Shown here: positions 37,791 through 46,974 of the stretch, in pieces
How the letters are laid out: each line of letters opens with the position of its first letter
Numbering within the stretch: the first letter of the stretch is position 1
Assembly (NCBI GenBank): GCA_013398295.1
Contig: VZSF01009117.1
Span: 186,001-250,000 of the forward strand
Source of the DNA: Chionis minor
Lineage: Eukaryota; Chordata; Aves; Charadriiformes; Chionididae
Length of the DNA: 64,000 nucleotides
Reading direction: 5' to 3'
The notes under the pieces: model-generated
Databases searched by the model: none
What the model saw: only the letters and a program-made list of their open reading frames with translations
Told to the model about the DNA's origin: nothing
Program-made: the position numbers and the translations under genes

Positions 37791-40700
37791 AACAATGAAC
37801 TCTAGTTTATCATCAGGAGGAACAGGGTGGTATTAGGAGAGTTTGATCAGAAGATATATAGGTGTTTGCTAGCAAAAAGGAAATCATGGGTAGGAATCAG
37901 GAGGAAAAAAAGGAAAAAAAAGGACTAGTGGTCATCAGTAAAGGTAGTAGGAGCCAGACTCAAAGTAAACATTAACAAGTCACTTTTCAATACCACTCTT
38001 TGTTAATGACAACTGTGAATGGAAAAAGGTATGTACATACATATTCAAAAGTTACTAGACAGGCAAATCATTTAACAACATCTCCTGGTGTCCAAAAATA
38101 TTGGTAGAATGGAAAAGTACCCACTTTCTTCTTGCTGTTCCCTTACTATCTGCTTAGATCCATGGTTAAAGACGTAGCATTGTTAGACAGACCCTTAACT
38201 GAGGCACTACAGCTTATGTAAACTGCTTCATCTGAGCATTGCTCCCATATTTATGCTCTGCCTTTTTCCCATTTATTGAGAGTTGTGGTATCTGGGACAC
38301 AGACACAGGAGAATAAAAATTACACTAGCATTGCAAAAGTTAAAAAGAAAAAGAATTAGTTTGTTGCTAGGATTGATTTAATTTATACTTTTTAAAAAAA
38401 GTGTAGCATAGAAGACTTGTTGTATACCAGCCCAGACTACTTATTTTTTTTAAATATACTATAGGATATAAACAACAAAAGTGACACACAATTTATCATG
38501 TATCTTCTTTCAGTCTTTAAATAAATTTTGAGGAAGTTATAAAACAATTTATTAGCCGTATTTTGAAATGTTTTGTTGCACCAAAAAGAAACAGTCATAA
38601 TATTTTATGGTATTATGATTTGTCTTTGAAAGTACTCTTTCATACATTTCCATGTTTCCTAAGATTTTAACAGTCAGCAAACTCTGCATAGAGCATATGA
38701 AGGTAATAACAATGAATGCTTTGCAGTGAAACCAGTTCTGAGTTCATTTTTTCCATTAAGAAAAAAACCCAAAAAACTAAAAGAAATAATGTTTCAATTC
38801 TAAATGCAAAGCACAAGTAAGATGAAATATAAGTGTCTGGATGAAGAGCATTTAAAAAACATTAGAATCCAGAACAAGAGAATAAAAGAAAGTAAGGTCT
38901 TGAAATTATTGAGTCATTATTGATTGGTTCTATACTTCTCTGAATTAATTTTCCATGGATTTTCCTGAAGAGTATGTGCAGGATATTTTGAGTCTGCATA
39001 ACTAGCCTGCAAATATATTCTGGTAACTTCTGATTTATATAGGCTTATTTCAAACACATTCTATCTCTATACCTTTGTGCTTCTAGTTTGGCTACTTCAC
39101 TCAGACTAGAGCAGTGAAATATTTTTAAAGGTTTCTTCCTACTGTTTTTCCAATTTTTTGTTTATATTTTTGTAGGCTTAGGGAAGAAAATAGCTATTTC
39201 TGTGGAATGTGTTTTTAGAAATCCCTTGCTTCAGTTTCAAAAAATAAAAAGAAAAGAAAAAACGGGCTTTGGAAAGTTTCAAATGTCAAGTTGTGGAAGG
39301 GAAATTGGGTAAGAGGACTCTATCATAGAATACAGAAAGTAGGGAGAGAGGATAACAGGAGGGAGAAAAATAAGCCTTACAGTGATGAGTAAAAAGATTG
39401 ATATTGCCAGTACACAAAGATATGACTGATATAATCTTAGCAAATTGAAAACAACAGTTCTCTAACTGTACGTATTTGACCAAGGCTGATATTGTGCATT
39501 GCTCTTTGCTGATTACTTAGCACTTACAAAAGAATGTTCATTGCTCTAGGTGATCTTGTTACATCGTAAGACTTATCTATCCGTGCCCATGTCCCTCCAC
39601 TTGCTTACCAGATAATTAAGAAAGGAAAGAGGGCATATCTAAAAAAATATATAACCAGATACCAAATCAAAAAGCAGAGAGAATAAACAGTAAGAATAAA
39701 TAGTAGCCTTGGGGGGAAAAGTACATCTTGATGTAATGGGTCACAGATAAGAAACTAGTGGAATAACTCTACTTGAAATTATTAACTTAATCTATCTTGG
39801 ACATACGCAATTGTGGAAAGCTGTAACTGATGTGGCATCATAACCACCTCTTAAAACCACCAGGTGGTGCATAAGCTTTAACATAATGCACAGACAGTAA
39901 TTCCTCTTGTCTGAGGTCTTTGTTCAAATGTCACGGTTCCTCAGACAAAAGAAAGTGTACATTTGACATTTAGTGCAGTGAGGTTAACTAGTTCCAGGGA
40001 TTTTTAACACAATGCAAAGGAAAAAAAACCCCACCCAACACTAAGCATATATTTAGTATTCATATGATTTCAGTAAAATACATTATGAATATTCTCCTTT
40101 TGTCTCTGTATCTGGTATTTTATTGATTATACTTTCAACCTTGCTACAAACTATGTTTCAAAGCATGAATGTCTTTGCATCACTGTATTACAAATCTTTT
40201 AACAGTATCACCTACTATAAAAGCAGACTGCCAGAATCCCTACGGGAATTACGGTAGGAAACTGCAATTCTTTAAAACACAGAACAACCTTTTATTTTTT
40301 ACCTTAAAATATTGTTGAATCATGAATATCAAACATTATCACTACATGTAATAAGATATTCAATTGTTTTGCACAATTCATTTTGATTTAGAGACTCTGC
40401 AAATTAACCATGTAGCTTGTATCTGACAGTGGTGACCATGTTTTTGAGAAATGGTTTCTTGATAGATTTTTTTTCCCCACAAAGTTCTTTGAATGTCAGT
40501 ATTTGTGAGATATTACTTGGTTTTCATTAAAAAAAATAGAACAATTTTTTTTTTAAAAAAATAAGGTTGCATGCAACACCAAGGATTATGATAGAATGGC
40601 CATAGCAAAAAAGCATACTGTAGCCTTTCCCCATATATTTCTTGACTTGTCCCTGAATGGATATTAGATCGGCATCTTTAGTTCTGCTTAGGGAACCAAG

Positions 40701-41098
40701 TGATCGTACTGGCTGGTAAGACAAACTAGGAACAGTTTAGACATCCTACGCAGCCATGGTTCCATTGCTTTTTCTGTGAAAACAAAACATGTCCTGATTA
40801 CATCTATAAACAGCAATAGTTTTCAGGAGGTTAACAGACTGATGGGGCAGTACATGGTAAGTTAAGCTGAGAAGAATTCAATCCGGTGAGCCTATCTATA
40901 AAAAAAAGAAAAAGATGTGGACGAAGCAAGATACTGTGCTAAGAGTCTGAAAATAAAAAATGTGTGGTATGACTACAAGGATTCATGCATTTTTAAATAA
41001 AAATGTCAAATTACTCTTTCCTCCAGACAAATTTTCTAGTAACTTTTCCACTCATTAACTTACTTTTTCTGAGGTTCTTGCATTTTCTACGCTAGCCA
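37791..41098. other. Non-coding stretch, no gene seen
   Basis: AT-rich with scattered A-runs. Nothing recognised on either strand; open frames are 65 codons or shorter. Confidence 0.65.
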
Positions 41099-41195
41099 AC
41101 ATCATCACTATTATCATTACTGTACCGCTTAAGTACCCTAGTTACGGATCAGCACTATTGTGTTAGATACTGAACAAACACAGAAAATGTTATAT
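41099..41195 (+). mobile_element. MIR/CORE-SINE remnant (head portion)
   Basis: ATCATCACTATTATCATTACTG, then GTACCCTAGTTACGGATCAGCACTATTGTG, then TAGATACTGAACAAACACAGAAAA follows in order the amniote CORE-SINE/MIR segment 'ttattattattattg...gcctaggagccccagtcatggaccaggaccccattgtgctaggcgctgtacaaacacag'. It is inactive and strongly diverged. Confidence 0.75.
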
Positions 41196-41428
41196 CCTCA
41201 TTTAACATGTTCTTCTGAATCACTGAATGTAGTACTTGTTCTGGTCGCAAGTCACTAGAGGCAAGGCTAAGCTATTACCCATATCTTATTTTCAGTGTAA
41301 CTATTTCTAGCTGTGAGGCTTTATCCAACAACAGTGGGTATAAATGGGTCTTGAATGTCTACTGGCATGTCTACTCACAAATTAAAAAAAAAAAAAAAAA
41401 AGGAAAAACTTGTCTTATCTGTAATGTT

Positions 41429-41468
41429 CAGGTTTATAGATTAGACTCTTGTTTGTACAAAAGAGATA
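41429..41468 (+). repeat. Likely donor copy of a 40-bp dispersed repeat
   Basis: Begins CAGGTTTATAGATTAGAC and ends AAAAGAGATA. It matches 44483-44522 at 39 of 40 positions in the same orientation, about 3.05 kb away. Unlike the other copy it is not bracketed by direct repeats, so it is the probable source. An 18-A run ends 27 bp upstream, at 41401. Confidence 0.85.
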
Positions 41469-41840
41469 CTTTATAAACAATAATTTTCAAGAGATCAGCA
41501 GGTCAAAAGGGCTGTTTTAATTTTTTACTGTAGCTCTGTACTGCTGGGGACTTGCTTTTTGTTAAAATGTATGTGCACTCAATTATTACACTATACAGGA
41601 CTAATTTTGATTAGAATGTCAGATAATAATAAATGCATTATGTTCTTAATAATTACTAAAAAAACCCCATGGAATATTTTATTGAATAACTTAGTGTTTA
41701 TCCCTTTAGTATTTGTGGTTTATTTCTTCAGAAATAAAATAGTTATGGACTTGAATAGACACACAAAATTTAAATATTGAAGAGCTCATCAGTAATAACT
41801 TGGAACATTCTTTGCACCTGCACCTGGCACAACAGGATAA

Positions 41841-41912
41841 TTATATCCTATATACATATATACATAACCTGTATATATCCTATATATACACATAGATATA
41901 TCATATGCAGAT
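41841..41912. repeat. TA/CATA-rich simple repeat
   Basis: Interrupted ATATACATATATACATA and TATATATACACATAGATATAT units over about 70 bp. A 110-codon minus-strand frame (41789-42121) reads through it and owes its Y/I/V-rich C-terminus to it. Confidence 0.8.
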
Positions 41913-41949
41913 ACATACAAGTAAATCAAATGGTTTGTTGAAACTTCTT

Positions 41950-42080
41950 TCAACAAATCTGTTGAATGCCTTCTTCTGAAAGAGTAGCTTGGCTTGAAGA
42001 AGCACGAGGGGGGCCGTGATACTTGGCCGGCCGTCCTGGTAGCGTCTGTCTCAGAAAGGCATTGCCAATAAGCAAGTTTC
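41950..42080 (-). other. Candidate exon, minus strand (GC-richer, CpG-bearing)
   Basis: A markedly GC-richer island (GGGGGGCCGTG, GGCCGGCCG, GTAGCGTCTG on the plus strand) sits in AT-rich DNA. On the minus strand TTGATTTCAG (42081-42090) would be an acceptor; the following sequence is open for 43 codons to TGA at 41950-41952 and reads, in part, A-F-L-R-Q-T-L-P-G-R-P-A-K-Y-H-G-P-P-R, a composition that looks protein-like. I cannot identify a family, the pyrimidine tract is weak, and no partner exon is visible. It could be a terminal exon, a retrocopy fragment or chance. Confidence 0.25.
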
Positions 42081-42789
42081 CTGAAATCAATATGTCTATG
42101 CCATAACAATCCTTCAGACAATTAAAAAACATCTAGAACTAAAACAAATCACCTTTAGGATTCATTGGAAAAAAAAAGACAAATTCCCCAGAGCCCCACA
42201 CACCCAATAGCACCTCTGATTCACTTGTATTCTCTCAGCTCTCTTAGAAAATCACCATTAGGAATAAAAGCATTAGTCTTTAAGATACACACTGACAGCA
42301 CATAGAATGTATGTCATGTATCTGGCATTTATAGTTATTGTGTTAATTCTTGTCTTACTGTAATGGAGAATGTAATTTGAAAAAAAAATAAGCAAAAAAT
42401 ATATAAGCTTTCAGTAAAAATCTAGGCCTGGTTCTGCTAAAAATGGATTATTTTTTTTCTTCTTCAATTCTTAAGATTGAATGTCTTCCTGTCTTTTTTT
42501 TAATTATGTTATTTGCAGGAAAAGACACTGATCTGCTCTTTGACCTTCCACTTTAGAAGGAACAGGCACATAGTTCAAACTACAGCACAGAATAAAATTT
42601 TAAGATTATAGGGGGGTTTCTTCCACTTCTGCCCAGCTGTTTACCCTTGACCAGATCACACCAAGTTTCTGCTGTGTCTCCTCATGCCTGGTGTCTCTGT
42701 TTACATAGGATCAATTCAGAAGGAGCAGTTTAACAGACAGAGTGTGTATTTACTTTAGTAGGACTTGAACAAGGATGATGATAGCTTAC

Positions 42790-42820
42790 CTGTACAAAGA
42801 CACTTTATTGAACTGAGAGC
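42790..42820 (-). other. Candidate 31-nt microexon, minus strand
   Basis: On the minus strand GAATTTTTGCTATAG is followed by 31 nt and then by TGTACAG/GTAAGCT, a strong 5' splice site. No adjoining exon is recognised. Motif-based only. Confidence 0.15.
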
Positions 42821-43118
42821 CTATAGCAAAAATTCACTTGAACAGAATTTTACTATACATAACATAAATGTGTGAGGTAACAATGAAAATTCTTTGGGTT
42901 TATTTTCCATCTCATTAAATGCAGAACACTTTTCCCTCCTTATTACAACAAATGAATCATACAAGAATATTGCTTGAAAAAGAGTATCTTAGGGTATCTG
43001 ATGACTTCTGCCAACAAAATATTGGTGCATTTTTTTGAACAGTTTCTGAAGAAATAATTGAAATAAATGTTTGGAAATCTAAATTTTATTTCCAAAACCA
43101 AAGGCTAATTGTAACGAT

Positions 43119-43138
43119 CTCTAAAATATATTTTAGAG
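43119..43138. repeat. 20-bp perfect palindrome
   Basis: CTCTAAAATA/TATTTTAGAG reads identically on both strands. No gene context. The AT-rich core makes chance formation plausible. Confidence 0.9.
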
Positions 43139-44472
43139 CATGTGTAATGTTTAATAATGTATACCTATAAAATATATATGCATGTGCAATATCTATTTTA
43201 TTACTTCTACTTATGATTTTTAATTTAATCTCATGCCTTTCTAAGCCATGTTCAGAGAGCTTGATTTTGGCAGTAGTATACTGAGCTAGGAAGGAATCTG
43301 GCCTTGTTTATCCGCCCAGAAATCATAGTATTCTACATTACTTTTTTTTTCCTCAAAGAATCACATCCAAAAGTTTTGGTGCATGTTAAGACAGGCATTT
43401 CTCATGGACCTCAACATCCATCTTTTAATATTAAAGACAACTAAATAATGTATTATTTCTTATGCTTCAATATACCAGCATCAATAAACCTTGAACATAG
43501 CTTGATAACCTCTGGGAGTTGCTGAAGATAAGAATCAGACTAAAAAGAAAATTAGAAATGCAGAGGTAAGAATTTGGCCAGAATTACCCTCCAATTCTGG
43601 GAAAAACACTGTTTTTAACAGATGGCAAGTTCTAAAATCAAGATAATCAAATTAAGACATTATCTTTGAAAAACTGTCATAACTCATTTCAACTCTGTAT
43701 TTTTCCCAAAATAGGACTTAGACAGGTATTTGTGAAGATACTTAGCCTGAAATTACATGTATAAAGTAAAAAGATTATTGTTCACGTGACTTTGCTTTTG
43801 TGGTCAAAATACAATTCTGGTACTAAAAATCTAAGCTTATCTTCAGTATTTCCTCTTTCTCTCTACCAGAGACAAGCTTAAGGAAAATTCATTACCGACT
43901 GATGGATCCAGGTAATAGTCATCAGCATTTTACAGGATCTAGGCCCGCACAAAACGAGATCATTAACTTCACTGCTGTAATTATTACCTGTATTATTAAC
44001 TGCACCCTTAGCAGTAGAATTAAATTCTTATCTGTTCCAGGTACTGAATCTGAGAAAGTGGAAGGTCCCCAATGGAAAATAGTTCTGTCACTAAAGGCTG
44101 AAGAGTACCATGTAATTCAGTTCTTTTTGCTGACTTATCTTCTCAATATAGTAAAATCACTTTTTAGAAATGAAAGCATGCCACTTTGTAAAGGCACTGA
44201 GAAACTCCATATAGGGTATCTTTCCCAGCCTGCACCAGGCAGACTTTTAGCAGGCAGTTCCAGGAGAATCCCACTCCCTTGATATCATACGGCAGAAGTG
44301 ATTCATTAAAATTTGAGATGGGAGTTTAAAACAACAAACACCACATTGGCCTTGCAGTATTTTCTTGAGAATCTGCTTTACATTAGGGTTATTCATTGTT
44401 TAAAGCCCCTATCACTGTCAGAACAGAACAGAACACACTCGGTCCCTTATTTTAGCAAAAATACGTCAAGAC

Positions 44473-44533
44473 TAGTATGTTGCAGGTTTATAGATTAGAC
44501 TCTTGTTTGTAAAAAAGAGATATTAGTATGTTG
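44473..44533 (+). mobile_element. 40-bp templated-looking insertion with 10-bp flanking direct repeats
   Basis: TAGTATGTTG occurs at 44473-44482 and again at 44524-44533. The 41 bases between them (44483-44523) reproduce 41429-41468 with one mismatch in 40. That is the layout of a short sequence copied from elsewhere and inserted with a target-site duplication. There is no poly-A tail or terminal motif of a known transposon, so DNA-repair capture of a short template or a very short reverse-transcribed copy are the candidate mechanisms. Confidence 0.7.
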
Positions 44534-45204
44534 AAATACTGCTGGTTTGGGTTTTTTTTTTTTCTTCTCCATTAAAAAAACCCCACATATTCTGATTATT
44601 TTCATACAGCTTTTTTGCAAAAAGAAACAAAACCAAAGCTCTACTCAACAGGTTGGTATATACCATGGAACTTTACATTCAGAATATCCTGCTAAAAAGA
44701 GCACAGACACTTTCTGAACCCATAATTGTCATATAGCTTCAGCATAACTTACACCCCTTTTCTTTTTCCAAGAAATGCTATGTGGACACAACACTACAGG
44801 CAGTGTATGAGTGAACCCAGAAGAGCTATGCTAGTTAACAGGGGCTAATGGACCACTGTTTCAAAAAGCTCTCCTCTTGTTATTTCTAACTTTTAGAAAG
44901 CATGGAGACACAGATTATAATAAATGCTTGAATAGGTGATAAATAATAAACAACATCTATAAGACAGGCAGAAATCATGTAGAACATTAAGTGCAAAACT
45001 AGTACTGGTGGCTGTTGGATCTATAGATAATTCAAATTAGATCATGTGGGGAAAATTACATTTTGCCCCAGAAATAAATGTACAAGCTTCAGAAAGGTAG
45101 TTCTGCTGCTTTACTCAAGATTTTACTTATCATAAGCAAATTACAATATAGAACATTTGTATTTTTTGAAACATCAAATATGCATAGCTTTGACTGACAT
45201 AAGA

Positions 45205-46974
45205 AGGTGCACCTGTCAGAAAAAGGGGAAGATTGTCTTTGGTCAGAAGCTTGCCAACCTTGTGAAGAGGGCTTTAAACTAGAGTTGCTAGGGGAGGGGA
45301 ACCAGAATCCATCCCACTCCTACCAATACAATGCTGATATCAGTAGTAGAGGCCCAAAACCTGGAGATGGGTTTTAGGTCAGCCGGGAGTACCAGAACTG
45401 CAGCTGAAAGTAAAAACAGCCACTCCAGCTAGGGAGCTAGATTCATCAGGAGCCCAACTTAAATGTTTGTATGTGAATGCATGTAGCAAGGGGAACAAAC
45501 AAGAGGAGTTAGAGATGAGTGCACCCCTGCAAGAGTATGATCTAATTGGCATCATGAAAACACGGTGGGATGGCTCCTATGACTGTAGCGTTGAAATGGA
45601 AGGATACAGATTCTTCAGGAAGGACAGGCTGGGGAGATGAAGAGGGTGTTGCCAGGGAGACCTGGGGCCTGGCAAGATCATTGAGCAGATCCTCATGGAA
45701 ACTCTGCTAAGGCACATGGAAAATAAGGAGGTGATCTGTGACAGCCAACATGGCTTCACTAAGGGCAAATTGTGTGACAATTTGGTGGCCTTCTACAATA
45801 GGGTTGCAGCATTGGTGGATAAGGGGAGAGCAACAGATGTCATCTACCTGGACTTGTGGAAAGCATTTGACACTATCCCACAGAACAGCTTTGCCTCTAA
45901 ATTGGAGAGGCACAGATTCAACAGATGGACCATTTGGTGGATAAGGAACTGGCTGGATGGCCATACTCAAAATAGTTGCGGGTCAATAGCTTGATGTCTA
46001 AGTGGTGAGCAGTGATGAGTGGTGTTCCTCAGGGGTCAATACTGGGACCAGTACTATTTAACACCTTTATTGGCAACATAGATGTTGGGACTGAGCACAT
46101 CCTCAGCAAGTTTGCTGACAACACCAAGCTGTGTGGCATGGTCAACATGCTGGAGGGAAGGGATGCCATCCAGAGGGCCCTGGACAGGTGTGAGAGGTGG
46201 GCCTGTGCAAACTTCGTAAAGTTCAACAAGGTCAAGTGCAAGGGACAATCCCATGCACAATACAGGCTGGGTGGAGAATGGATCAAGAGCATCCCTGAGG
46301 AGAAGGACTTGGGGGTGTTGGTGGATGAGAAGCTCAACAGGAGCCAGCAATGTGCAACTGCAGTCCAGAAGGCAAACCATACCCTGGGCTGCATCAAAAG
46401 AAGTGTGGCCAGCAGGTCAATGGATGCAATTCTGCCCCTCTTCTTGACTATTCTGAAACCCCACCTAGAATACTGTGTCCAGCTCTGGAGCCCCCAAAAT
46501 AAGAAGGACATGGACCTGTTGGAGAGGGTCCAGAGGAGGGCCACAAAAATGATCAGAGGGATGGAATACATGTCCTATGAAGACAGGTTGTTCAGCCTGG
46601 AGAAGAGAAGGCTCTAGGGAGACCTTATAGCAGCCTTTCAGTACTTAAAGGGGTCCTACAGGAAAGACGGGGAGGGTCTCTTTATCAGGGAGTGTAGTGA
46701 TAGGACAAGGGGTAATGGCTTCAAGCTGGAAGAGTGTAGATTTACAATAGATACCAAGAAGAAATCTTTCACTATAATGGTGGTGAGGCACTGGAACAGG
46801 TTGCCCAGGGAAGCTGCAGATGCCTTATCCCTGGAAGTGTTTAAGGCCAGGTCAGATGAGGCTTTGAGGAATCAGGTCTAGTGGGAGGTGTCCTTGTCCA
46901 TGCCAGGGGGATTGGAACTAGATGATCTTTAACGTCCATTCCAACTCTAACAATTCTATGATTCTATGATACGG
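45205..46974 (+). mobile_element. CR1 retrotransposon with large internal deletion
   Basis: The left part (about 45205-45655) matches the region before and at the start of CR1 ORF2: a GAAGAGGGCTTTAAACTAG block, then the start of the endonuclease domain (G-N-K-Q-E-E-L-E near 45491-45514 and M-K-T-R-W-D-G-S-Y-D near 45555-45584). At about 45657 it jumps directly to mid reverse transcriptase (P-G-K-I-I-E-Q-I-L, 45667 on), so most of the endonuclease and the N-terminal reverse transcriptase are missing. The 3' end is complete: GGGAGGTGTCC, GATGATCTTTAACGTCC and the ATTCTATGATTCTATGAT tail ending near 46974. The deletion size cannot be measured without a full-length relative. Confidence 0.95.
45659..46617 (+). 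pseudogene. CR1 ORF2 reverse-transcriptase remnant
   Basis: CR1 ORF2 encodes an endonuclease-reverse transcriptase that primes on nicked chromosomal DNA. Here the reverse-transcriptase core is recognisable in two frames. One covers about 45659-45994, with H-G-F-T-K-G and [12 protein letters not shown]. The other covers 46012-46617, with S-G-V-P-Q-G-S-I-L-G-P-V-L-F, then F-A-D-N-T-K-L, then L-G-V-L-V-D-E-K-L and L-E-K-R-R-L. They are separated by a one-base insertion near 45980 and stop codons, and the C-terminus is cut by a TAG at 46615-46617. The catalytic F-A-D-D box is F-A-D-N, which removes one metal-binding aspartate. It is dead on several counts. Confidence 0.92.

Larger units (their letters stand above)
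42091..45204. other. Non-coding stretch, no gene seen
   Basis: Contains the possible microexon, the 20-bp palindrome and the 40-bp insertion listed separately. The plus-strand frame 43902-44282 (126 codons) is the longest non-CR1 plus-strand frame in the window, but shows no domain, signal or splice context. Confidence 0.6.

Noticed and set aside
41789..42121. 110-codon minus-strand open frame
   Set aside because: The C-terminal third is a translation of a TA/CATA microsatellite; only the part overlapping 41950-42080, in a different frame, looked exon-like.
43902..44282. 126-codon plus-strand open frame
   Set aside because: No recognisable motif, no signal or splice context; the length is within what AT-rich DNA of this size yields by chance.
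46029..46571. 180-codon minus-strand open frame inside the 45-47 kb CR1
   Set aside because: It is the antisense shadow of the CR1 reverse-transcriptase frame, which reads correctly on the plus strand.
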